From contig JACOTK010000285.1 in the NCBI GenBank assembly GCA_016178435.1, positions 1 through 7,098 on the forward strand: a stretch of 7,098 nt of DNA, in the 5' to 3' direction. The DNA comes from Actinomycetota bacterium. GTDB lineage: Bacteria > Actinomycetota > Acidimicrobiia > Acidimicrobiales > CADCSY01. The position numbers were made by a program, and so were the translations under genes. Shown piece by piece: positions 1 to 5,505 of the stretch (positions are counted from its first letter, which is position 1; every line of letters starts with the position of its first letter). The notes beneath the pieces were generated by a model. It was not told the origin of the DNA and did no database searches. It worked only from the letters and a program-made list of their open reading frames with translations.

Positions 1-242
1 ATGTTGGCGTTGACCTTGACCGTCGCCACGGTGCCGATGCCCATGGGATCCAGGGTTTGGCCGAGGTGCACGACGTTGGCGGGAATGACGAGGCGGCCTC
101 GGCCGACCTCTTCCCTGACGAGCTCGGGAGTCAGGCCTTCGCGCTCGGCCACCCGCCTCATCTCGGGGGTGATGGCCCCGGCGATCGCCTCCGTGCGTTG
201 CGTGCGAATGCCGTTGCTGTCCTTGCTGGAGGGTGAAGCCAT
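1..242 (-). CDS. thiC: Phosphomethylpyrimidine synthase ThiC, N-terminal part (runs off left edge)
   Basis: ThiC is a radical-SAM [4Fe-4S] enzyme that converts aminoimidazole ribotide to HMP-phosphate, the pyrimidine half of thiamine. The minus-strand translation from ATG at 242-240 gives 80 codons without a stop and then leaves the window. Family landmarks read in order: RTQRTEAIAGAITPEM near residues 13-28, then a short helix-rich stretch, then GRGRLVIPANVVH around 46-58, and finally TVKVNAN at the edge, which is the start of the conserved KVNANIG block. The N-terminus is short, as in the compact bacterial form rather than the long proteobacterial form. The start is fixed by the Shine-Dalgarno AAGGGAG at 249-255, six bases upstream, which lies inside the TPP riboswitch. 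The catalytic core and C-terminal cluster-binding CxxCxxxxC are outside the window. The identification is secure because motif series and riboswitch agree. Confidence 0.95.
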   Translation of the reverse strand, partial: MASPSSKDSNGIRTQRTEAIAGAITPEMRRVAEREGLTPELVREEVGRGRLVIPANVVHLGQTLDPMGIGTVATVKVNAN

Positions 243-247
243 CAGAT

Positions 248-327
248 GCTCCCTTCGCCGGTATGACCCGGAGCAGGTTCAAGCGGTCGGCGACATGGTC
301 ACCCTCTCAGCCCGGTTGGGCTCCCGC
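248..327 (-). promoter_or_regulatory. TPP (THI-box) riboswitch controlling thiC
   Basis: Read on the minus strand, the conserved THI-element blocks occur in the right order: GCGGGAGCCC (318-327), CTGAGAGGGT (301-310), GAACCTG (274-280), and GTCATACCGGCGAAGGGAG (249-267). These form the pyrimidine- and pyrophosphate-binding helices of the TPP aptamer. The terminal AAGGGAG is also the thiC Shine-Dalgarno, with the ATG six bases downstream. No separate expression platform or terminator stem is visible between aptamer and start. Ligand binding should therefore hide the ribosome-binding site directly, so control is most likely at translation initiation. The P1 closing helix is not obvious by eye. 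Identification rests on exact match to the known consensus plus the adjacent thiC. Confidence 0.93.
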
Positions 328-340
328 GTTCTCAAGCTCG

Positions 341-346
341 ACTCTA
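341..346 (-). promoter_or_regulatory. Candidate -10 box for thiC
   Basis: TAGAGT on the minus strand (TAnnnT type) lies just upstream of the riboswitch. A transcript starting about seven bases downstream would begin only a few bases before the aptamer. No convincing -35 hexamer is seen, so this is a positional inference. Confidence 0.25.
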
Positions 347-543
347 GTCCCAAAATGGCGCCCGGGTGAGGGCTGGGGACTCGGGAAGGGCGTGCTGCTG
401 TCCGGTCACGGCGCCCCTGGCCGCCACGGCAACACCGAAGCACTGCATCCCTCAACCACGGCTCGCGAGCATCTACGGTTCTGGGATGTCCGTGACGTCC
501 GGCGACACGAAGCGGCTCACGCGCGTTTCGCGCGAAGAACACC

Positions 544-559
544 GAGAACAGATGTTCGA
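544..559 (+). promoter_or_regulatory. LexA/SOS-box-like operator upstream of the methyltransferase
   Basis: The sequence GAGAACAGATGTTCGA fits the Gram-positive/actinobacterial SOS-box layout TCGAAC-N4-GTTCGA at 10 of 12 defined positions. The right half is perfect and the inner core GAAC-N4-GTTC is intact. It ends two bases before TAGCAT (561-566), a fair -10 hexamer for the downstream gene at 601, so a bound repressor would cover the promoter. A second GATGTTCG copy lies at 574-581, 23 bases after the first at 551-558. An outer CGAGAA (543-548) / TTCTCG (585-590) inverted pair brackets the region. LexA binding is inferred from pattern only; no lexA gene is in the window. Confidence 0.4.
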
Positions 560-600
560 CTAGCATCTGCCCCGATGTTCGGACTTCTCGGGAGACCCAG

Positions 601-1752
601 ATGAGTAGTCCAACGAAGAACGCCACCCGATCCAGCGTGCCCAGACGTCAGGATGCAGGTTGTCCGTCGGCAGTCGACCTTTTCGCCGGCTGCGGTGGAA
701 TGACGGCCGGCTTCGTGGCCGAAGGCTTCGATCCGAAACTCGCTGTCGAGTGGGAGCTGCCCGCAGCCGCGACCTATGCGGCGAACTTCGGTGTCGATCA
801 CGTGCGATGCATCGACATCGCCGAGCTTCGCAGTGACGAGGTTCCGAAGGCCGACGTCGTCATCGGCGGGCCGCCGTGCCAAGGTTTCTCGAACCTTGGC
901 ACGAAGGACCCGACCGACCCGAGGAACGCCCTGTGGCGGGAGTACCAGCGTGTCGTCCTGGCCGCCGACCCACAGGTGTTTGTGATCGAGAATGTCGACC
1001 GCTTCATGAAGAGCTCGGAGTTCGCGCTGCTCATGGACCAGTTGCGGTCGGGCGCACTCAAGCGCTGGAAGCACGTCGATGTGGATGTCCTGAACGCGTC
1101 TGATTACGGCGTGCCTCAGCGGCGTCGTCGCACAATCCTCATCGCGTCACGCGTGGGTCCCGTGACACTTCCGGCGCCATCCCACGCGAAGGACGGCGAG
1201 CGTGGTCTGAAGCCCTGGGCGACCGTCCGGCAGGCCATTGGCAAGGTCTCGCGGGTTCCCGACAGGACCGAGCTGCCCGAATCGACCGAGGAGTACTTCG
1301 GTCATCGTGTCCCGGGCGTGTTCAAGTCGACGGAGATCCACGTCGGCCGGCGTCCGCGCCCGATGTCTCTCGAGCGATACGACCACATTCCGCCGGGTGG
1401 TGGACGCTTCGACCTGCCGGATCACCTCTTGCCTCGGTGTTGGGCCGAGAAGCTGACAGGAACGACCGATGTCATGGGCCGGATGAGGTGGGACGCACCC
1501 AGCCTGACGATCCGTACCGAGTTCTTCAAGCCCGAGAAGGGTCAGTACCTGCACCCTCAGTGGGATGCCGACGAGCCCGACAACAGAGTCAACCGTCCGA
1601 TCACTCATCGCGAGGCAGCGCTGCTCCAGACGTTTCCGGTCGACTATCTCTGGTGCGGCGGCAAGATCGACATCGCGAAGCAGATCGGCAACGCCGTGCC
1701 TGCTCGCCTGGCGGCAGCGATCGCCGCGACGGTGCGCAATCGGCTGAAGTAA
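601..1752 (+). CDS. C5-cytosine DNA methyltransferase (Dcm-like, apparently solitary)
   Basis: The 383-residue product transfers a methyl group from S-adenosylmethionine to carbon 5 of cytosine in DNA. All main family motifs are present in order: motif I VDLFAGCGG (25-33, SAM binding), motif IV GGPPCQGFSN (89-98) with catalytic Cys93, motif VI IENV (129-132), motif VIII QRRRR (173-177), motif IX RPITHREAALLQTFP (332-346), and motif X KQIGNAVP (360-367). The variable region between VIII and IX, about 185-300, holds the target-recognition part; its DNA site cannot be read from sequence. Length is normal and the gene looks intact. The ATG at 601 is supported by GGGAG at 590-594, six bases upstream. 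No endonuclease, Vsr or specificity gene is adjacent: the upstream neighbour is divergent thiC, the downstream one a convergent ATPase. It may be an orphan regulatory or anti-restriction methylase, or half of a decayed restriction-modification pair. Confidence 0.95.
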   Translation: MSSPTKNATRSSVPRRQDAGCPSAVDLFAGCGGMTAGFVAEGFDPKLAVEWELPAAATYAANFGVDHVRCIDIAELRSDEVPKADVVIGGPPCQGFSNLGTKDPTDPRNALWREYQRVVLAADPQVFVIENVDRFMKSSEFALLMDQLRSGALKRWKHVDVDVLNASDYGVPQRRRRTILIASRVGPVTLPAPSHAKDGERGLKPWATVRQAIGKVSRVPDRTELPESTEEYFGHRVPGVFKSTEIHVGRRPRPMSLERYDHIPPGGGRFDLPDHLLPRCWAEKLTGTTDVMGRMRWDAPSLTIRTEFFKPEKGQYLHPQWDADEPDNRVNRPITHREAALLQTFPVDYLWCGGKIDIAKQIGNAVPARLAAAIAATVRNRLK

Positions 1753-1772
1753 CCCGATTCGCGCCGCTCCGT

Positions 1773-1827
1773 CGACCTGGCGATGGGTCAGGAGGCGGCT
1801 GCCGCCGCCTGACCCATCGCCAGGTCG
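1773..1827. terminator. 55-bp near-perfect palindrome between convergent genes, possible bidirectional terminator
   Basis: The arms 1773-1792 and 1808-1827 are perfect 20-bp inverted copies. Inside them an A-G mismatch (1793/1807) is followed by a 5-bp GGCGG/CCGCC stem and a CTG loop, giving about 25 pairs in total. It begins 20 bases after the methyltransferase stop and ends 68 bases before the convergent ATPase stop, the usual place for a shared terminator. There is no T-tract on either side, so a classic intrinsic terminator is not shown. It could instead be a palindromic repeat element or a recombination-derived structure. Confidence 0.5.
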
Positions 1828-1895
1828 CCGAACCTCGTTGCCGGCGCTGCGTCGTCGAGCGGTTGCCCATCGAGCACAAGACAAGTATCACCCAC

Positions 1896-3134
1896 CTATG
1901 AAGCTGCCTTCATGCTCCATAGCGTCGAGATCGGTACAGCCCATACTGAATCGCTGAGCGGGAGTACGTGCGACCCGGCGTACATCACCAGTCCACGTCG
2001 GAACCTCTCACCATAGCGGTCCCGGAATGCGTTGATGCCGGCCGTAGAGCGTGGAGGAACCTCACGAGCTCGCTTCACCTCGATAGCTACGAAGCCGCCT
2101 TCACGTTTGATTACGAGATCGACCTCGTCCCGGCGGCGATCGCGCCAATGGAACAGGCTATCGGCGCCACCGATCCATTCGAGTTGGGTCACGAGCTCGT
2201 TTACGACGAACGACTCCAGGAGGGCACCTCGGCGATCATCGCCCACCCCACCCGGATCAGGAGCGACGAGAATCGGGTCCACCATGTGCAGCTTGGGCAC
2301 GGCCCGCTCGGTGTCGGTCGCTTTCATACGCAGGCCGGGCAACCTGTGGATGAGCCCCATCTCTTCGAGGAGGTCGAGGTAGCGAGTGGCAGTTCGTCGA
2401 TCGATCGAGAGGTCAGAGACGAGGTGATTCAAGACGAGTTCGTGCCCGGACATGCCTGATATCCCCTCGAGCAGACGCGTAAGGCGTTGGTGGTCCACGA
2501 TGTGATCCGATTCGCGCAGCGTCGCGGGGATGACACTCCGCAGGTAGTCGCGGCGCCACCGCCTTGGGTCAGCGGCGGAGGTGAAGAGCAGCGGGAAGCC
2601 AGTCGTCACCGCCTCGAGATCGTAGTCAGCGCCGACGAGGTCGGTTACTGCCAAGGTACTTGGGTCGCCTTCCAACAGCCCCGCGATGGAGGTGGTGGGC
2701 CGTCCATGACGTTCCGCCGCATTCAGCGGACCCAGCTCAAAGCGGGTGAACCGGCCGGCAAGGGGGTGGGTCCCACCCATCGTCGCCAGATCTACCCGCG
2801 TTGATCCAGTGAGAAGGAACTGTCCGGGGCGGCCAAAAGCGTCCACCATCTCCTTGATGGGCACCAGCACCTCAGGGACGAGCTGCGCCTCATCGATGAC
2901 CGTGCCGAATGGGAGGGATTCTATGAACAGCAACGGCGATGCTGCAGCGGCAGCCCGCACGCCGGGGTCGGCGAAGCTCACGTACCGCTGGTACACATCG
3001 TCGTCGACCAGGCGCCGAACGAGGGTCGTCTTCCCACATGCACGGGGGCCGACGACGATGCTTACCGGAAGACCATGAGCAGCGGCCTCGCGAAGCACCG
3101 GTGCCAATCCTCGTTGGATCCAGTCGGTGGTCAC
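1896..3134 (-). CDS. AAA_14/DUF4143-family ATPase with PD-(D/E)XK-like C-terminal domain
   Basis: The 412-residue protein has the layout of the large, poorly understood ATP-binding family AAA_14 + DUF4143. Walker A is GPRACGKTT (29-37, Lys35), Walker B is TVIDEAQ (78-84) and a sensor-1-like FLLTGST lies at 106-112. A winged-helix-like stretch follows at about 215-265 (SIDRRTATRYLDLLEEMGLI). The C-terminal part has HWRDRRRDEVDLVI…FVAIEVKRA, so Asp339, Glu352 and Lys354 form the D-x12-ExK pattern of the PD-(D/E)XK nuclease fold; whether it cuts DNA is unknown for the family. The GTG start at 3134 gives the usual family N-terminus. No Shine-Dalgarno precedes it and TACACT (3141-3146) lies six bases upstream, which suggests a leaderless mRNA. 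It converges on the methyltransferase gene. Members are often scattered in accessory regions; a partner role with the methylase is speculation. Confidence 0.88.
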   Translation of the reverse strand: MTTDWIQRGLAPVLREAAAHGLPVSIVVGPRACGKTTLVRRLVDDDVYQRYVSFADPGVRAAAAASPLLFIESLPFGTVIDEAQLVPEVLVPIKEMVDAFGRPGQFLLTGSTRVDLATMGGTHPLAGRFTRFELGPLNAAERHGRPTTSIAGLLEGDPSTLAVTDLVGADYDLEAVTTGFPLLFTSAADPRRWRRDYLRSVIPATLRESDHIVDHQRLTRLLEGISGMSGHELVLNHLVSDLSIDRRTATRYLDLLEEMGLIHRLPGLRMKATDTERAVPKLHMVDPILVAPDPGGVGDDRRGALLESFVVNELVTQLEWIGGADSLFHWRDRRRDEVDLVIKREGGFVAIEVKRAREVPPRSTAGINAFRDRYGERFRRGLVMYAGSHVLPLSDSVWAVPISTLWSMKAAS

Positions 3135-3140
3135 GACATC

Positions 3141-3146
3141 AGTGTA
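3141..3146 (-). promoter_or_regulatory. Candidate -10 box of the ATPase gene (leaderless)
   Basis: TACACT on the minus strand is six bases from the GTG start codon and matches four of six -10 positions. A transcript from here would start at or next to the start codon, which would explain the lack of a ribosome-binding site. No good -35 is seen at 16-18 bases. It overlaps the first direct repeat at 3143-3156. Confidence 0.3.
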
Positions 3147-3179
3147 TCTTTCAGCCGTAACACAATGTAACTTTCAACC
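3143..3179. repeat. Two imperfect 14-bp direct repeats, possible IS21-like end or operator pair
   Basis: On the plus strand TGTATCTTTCAGCC (3143-3156) and TGTAACTTTCAACC (3166-3179) agree at 12 of 14 bases and start 23 bases apart, about two helical turns. They are joined by GTAACACAA. Tandem short repeats of this style, starting with TG and separated by a 'CCGTAACAC' type spacer, resemble the multiple terminal repeats of IS21-family elements as I recall them. No istA/istB coding sequence is present. The alternative is a two-site operator for the ATPase gene, whose -10 region overlaps the first copy. Confidence 0.45.
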
Positions 3180-3384
3180 ACTTGTGAATGCTGATTTCCG
3201 CCACGCTCGTAATCGGGTCCCTTCGGATCCAGCGGGGTTTGACGGAGCCGGCCACCGAGGACACGCCGGGGTGTTGGTTGACGGGCCGGCGTCTCGTCGC
3301 GATCGACGGGACCTGTCCGGACTCGCGGCGACAGATCGTGCTGAAATGTCGCGGCAACTTTCCCGAACCAGGCAGCCCGGTCCT
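3180..3384. other. Non-coding stretch, possible mobile-element remnant
   Basis: These 205 bases lie between the ATPase start region and the stop of the SRPBCC gene. Both strands carry short open frames but none has a start with ribosome-binding site, a recognisable domain or natural composition. The stretch may be leftover sequence from the element suggested by the repeats at 3143-3179; that is inference. A weak hairpin near its right end is listed separately. Confidence 0.35.
3365..3383 (-). terminator. Weak hairpin after the SRPBCC gene
   Basis: Directly after the TGA at 3387-3385, the minus strand can form an eight-pair stem (two G-T pairs) with a CTG loop. There is no U-tract, so terminator function is only suggested by position. 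Confidence 0.25.
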
Positions 3385-3858
3385 TCAGGAGACGCTGATG
3401 CGCCGCTTGATCTCCTTGAGCAGGGCGGGCCGTGACTTCTTGAGCTCCTTGGTCAGGATGCCCTCGGCCATGTCGCCGAGCGCATCGCCGCCGTAGAAGA
3501 CATGAACATGCAGTGCGCTCCCGGCGTCGGTGGGCGAGACCGTCATGGTCAGGCGCCACATGGCGATCTGGGCCACATCCCTGCCCTCGATGGGGAACTC
3601 GTGACGCTCGTAGACCACGTCCGTGTGAGGCGAATGGACGATGCGCACGAGGCGGACGTCCTTGGTCTTGGTGAGCGGGCCCAGCTTGATGGCAAAGGTG
3701 GCGCCCCAGGCCGGACCCGTGTCGGCGGGGTCCGCCGGACTGGGCTCGGCTCCACCGAGGAGATCAAGCCACGGTGTGATGTTGCCCAGATCCTCCACGA
3801 TCGAGAAGAGCAGCTCGGGCGTGCACGGCGCTTCGAAACTTGCCTCGACGTTCATCAT
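3385..3858 (-). CDS. SRPBCC-fold (polyketide cyclase/dehydrase-like) protein
   Basis: The 157-residue product fits the START/Bet v1-like SRPBCC family, small soluble proteins with a deep hydrophobic pocket that bind lipids or other apolar ligands. Typical features are the opening strand MNVEASFEAPCTPELLFSIV, where a strand leads into the first helix, then DLGNITPWLDLL (23-34), alternating strands from about 52 to 122 (KLGPLTKTKDVRLVRI, DVVYERHEFPI, MWRLTMTVSPT, SALHVHVFYGG), and a long amphipathic C-terminal helix with KELKKSRPALLKEIKRRI (137-154). No catalytic residue can be assigned and the ligand is unknown. I chose ATG at 3858; a GTG at 3894 would add 12 residues with no family counterpart, and a promoter-like pair of boxes ends exactly seven bases before 3858. 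It follows the kinase gene on the same strand after a 93-base gap, so limited readthrough is possible. Confidence 0.75.
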   Translation of the reverse strand: MMNVEASFEAPCTPELLFSIVEDLGNITPWLDLLGGAEPSPADPADTGPAWGATFAIKLGPLTKTKDVRLVRIVHSPHTDVVYERHEFPIEGRDVAQIAMWRLTMTVSPTDAGSALHVHVFYGGDALGDMAEGILTKELKKSRPALLKEIKRRISVS

Positions 3859-3865
3859 GCACACA

Positions 3866-3894
3866 GTCTTACCGTGAAACGTGATATTTGTCAC
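3866..3894 (-). promoter_or_regulatory. Putative leaderless promoter of the SRPBCC gene
   Basis: On the minus strand GTGACA (3894-3889) and TAAGAC (3871-3866) are separated by 17 bases. Seven bases after the -10-like box comes ATG 3858, so the predicted transcript starts on the start codon. No Shine-Dalgarno is seen before ATG 3858, which agrees with leaderless initiation. Each hexamer matches the consensus only partly. Confidence 0.35.
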
Positions 3895-3895
3895 G
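3880..3895. promoter_or_regulatory. CRP/GlxR-like palindromic operator
   Basis: CGTGATATTTGTCACG is a perfect 5-bp inverted repeat with six-base spacer (CGTGA-N6-TCACG). It keeps the GTGA-N6-TCAC core of CRP-family sites (TGTGA-N6-TCACA). It overlaps the putative -35 of the SRPBCC gene, a position expected for repression. The binding protein is inferred, not shown. Confidence 0.4.
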
Positions 3896-3951
3896 CGTCT
3901 GGCCGGCCTCGGATCTTCAACGGCTTGTCGTCAGCCGCTCAACCCGGTGCA

Positions 3952-5379
3952 TCAGGCCAAAGCGACGGTCGTATCCGCATCCGTCGAGAGGTCGCCGCGA
4001 GGGTGTGGCAGCTCCACCCACGCGTCGAGGCCGCCTTCGGGCACCGAGGTCAGCCCGGCCACACCGTTCGACGCCGTTGCCAGTTGGGCAACGAGTGTGA
4101 GCCCGAGCCCCGACGTGCCCCGTCCCTCTGCCTCGGGTCCCTGCCAGAAACGGTCGAACGCGTGTCGACGCTCCTCGTCGGTCATGCCGGGCCCCTGGTC
4201 GACCACGTGGATGCCCACGAAGTCGGCACGGGCCTCGACTCGAATCGTGACGGCCGTTCCCGTCGGCGCGGCATCGATGGCATTCCTCAGGAGACTGTCG
4301 AGGATCCGGTCCAACGCCGAGGGCGCCACCCGGGCCAAACAGGGTTCGTTGCTCTCGATGCGGAGCTGTACCCCCCGCTCGGCCGCCTGCGACTCCCATG
4401 CCTGACATCGTGCCGTGATGCTCGCGACGAGCTCGACGTTCTCCTCCTTGCCCGCTCCGGTCGCCTCGATCTCGGCCAGGTCGAGGAGTTGGTCGACAAG
4501 GGTGGTGAGCTTGACGGTCTGAGCGATCGCCGCCTCGAGCTCTCCACGGCCCTCGGGGATGACCGTGGCCTCGAGGTTTGCGAGGTGGCGACGCAAGGTT
4601 GCCAGTGGCGTTCGCAACGGGGCGGAGGCGCTGTCGACGAAGGATTGCTCGATGGCGACCATCGCGTCGAATTGGGCGCCTTCCAGCGATTCGATGTGGT
4701 CGGCCATCTGATTGAAGGTGGTGACGAGCTCGTTGAGCGCGGGCGAATTGTCTGTGGGCACTCGGATGTCCCGTTCGCCGACCAGAAACGCCGCCCCTGC
4801 CGCCCGCAGCATCTCGATGGGAGCGGTGATCAGGCGGGTGAGGAGGAAGCCGACGCCGGTGACGGCTCCCAAGGTGACGACGGCCAGCACGGCGAGCGTG
4901 AGCCAGAGCCTCCGCACGCGGTTGTCGACGTCCGAGGTCGGGAGGGTGACGCGTACGGCGCCGGCAATGTTGTCGCCGGAACGGATCGGGGCTGCAACGT
5001 AGGTCACGTGCCCGTTCGCCGGCGACTCACTGGTGCCCGTGCTCGAGGTGCCTCGAAGCGCTTGGGCGATCTCGTCCTGCGGTGCGTAGTTGCGCCCGAT
5101 CGGGTCGTCGGAATCGGCGACACTGACCCCCGTGCCGTCAACGACGAGCACCCGGGCTCCGCTTGCCACCTCGTAGTTCTCGATGATCGCCGTATCGAGG
5201 GCCTTGCCGGGCGTGAGGGATCCGCCGACGAGCGCAGCCAGCACCTTGGCGTCACGGGAGAGACGATCGTTGATCTGGTCGCGCTCGCGATTGGCAAAGG
5301 AAACGCCGAGCGGGATCTCGACGACCAGCAGGAAGAACGCGGTGATGGCCAGGTAGCTGAGCATCATGCGACGATTCAT
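3952..5379 (-). CDS. Membrane sensor histidine-kinase homologue lacking the phospho-acceptor His (pseudokinase)
   Basis: The 475-residue protein has the full layout of a two-component sensor kinase. TM1 is at about 8-28, an extracytoplasmic Cache/PAS-like sensor at 30-155, TM2 at 159-182, HAMP at about 183-233 (TAPIEML … NELVTTFNQMADHIESLE), a dimerisation helix pair at about 240-305, and a HATPase_c domain at 350-460. In the ATPase the N box LLRNAIDAAP, G1 VVDQGPGM, F box FDRFWQ and G2 GTSGLGL are intact. The H box, normally SH(E/Q)LRTPL, reads FVDSASAPLRTPL: the histidine is Ala253 (codon at 4623-4621) and the next acidic/polar residue is Pro254. Flanking residues stay in frame, so this is substitution, not frameshift. 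Autophosphorylation on the usual site should be impossible; it may act as an allosteric partner of another kinase or have an ATP-binding signalling role. I chose ATG 5379 because GAGG (5392-5389) is nine bases before it but directly abuts ATG 5388. No response regulator is adjacent. Confidence 0.9.
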   Translation of the reverse strand: MNRRMMLSYLAITAFFLLVVEIPLGVSFANRERDQINDRLSRDAKVLAALVGGSLTPGKALDTAIIENYEVASGARVLVVDGTGVSVADSDDPIGRNYAPQDEIAQALRGTSSTGTSESPANGHVTYVAAPIRSGDNIAGAVRVTLPTSDVDNRVRRLWLTLAVLAVVTLGAVTGVGFLLTRLITAPIEMLRAAGAAFLVGERDIRVPTDNSPALNELVTTFNQMADHIESLEGAQFDAMVAIEQSFVDSASAPLRTPLATLRRHLANLEATVIPEGRGELEAAIAQTVKLTTLVDQLLDLAEIEATGAGKEENVELVASITARCQAWESQAAERGVQLRIESNEPCLARVAPSALDRILDSLLRNAIDAAPTGTAVTIRVEARADFVGIHVVDQGPGMTDEERRHAFDRFWQGPEAEGRGTSGLGLTLVAQLATASNGVAGLTSVPEGGLDAWVELPHPRGDLSTDADTTVALA

Positions 5380-5505
5380 GGGCACCATCCTCGCGTGCTG
5401 GGCGGCCTGAAGGAAACCACCGACCTTCCGGTAGTGTGTGGTTTGGCTCCGGAACGTTCCCGGGGCGTGTTGGATCCCAACTCTCGAACGAGATGGAGCG
5501 CTGCG
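5380..5505. other. Divergent intergenic region between the kinase and the Thr-rich protein
   Basis: About 126 bases separate the two divergent start codons and must hold both promoters. A perfect 10-bp palindrome GGAACGTTCC lies at 5451-5460 and a second, CTCGAACGAG, at 5483-5492. Either could be an operator seen by both genes. No promoter hexamer pair is convincing on either strand. Confidence 0.35.

Larger units (their letters stand above)
328..600. other. Divergent intergenic region between thiC and the methyltransferase gene
   Basis: This 273-base stretch holds the putative thiC promoter at its left end and the putative methyltransferase promoter/operator at its right end (see 544-559). 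Short open frames here have no recognisable protein features. A 10-bp palindrome TTCGCGCGAA sits at about 527-536. Nothing else is supported between about 350 and 525. Confidence 0.5.

Noticed and set aside
1..369. Plus-strand frame at the left edge
   Set aside because: It is antisense to thiC and its riboswitch, whose motifs are unambiguous.
517..1074. Minus-strand frame opposite the methyltransferase N-terminal half
   Set aside because: Antisense shadow of a gene with all catalytic motifs; no domain recognised.
3131..3559. Minus-strand 142-codon frame spanning the non-coding stretch and the end of the SRPBCC gene
   Set aside because: It overlaps the SRPBCC gene out of frame and shows no domain or ribosome-binding site. 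The part in 3180-3384 is better treated as non-coding or as a remnant.
4600..4650. A frameshift or sequencing slip as the cause of the missing kinase histidine
   Set aside because: The residues on both sides (FVDSAS and LRTPLATLRR) remain in the same frame with correct spacing, so only substitutions explain it.
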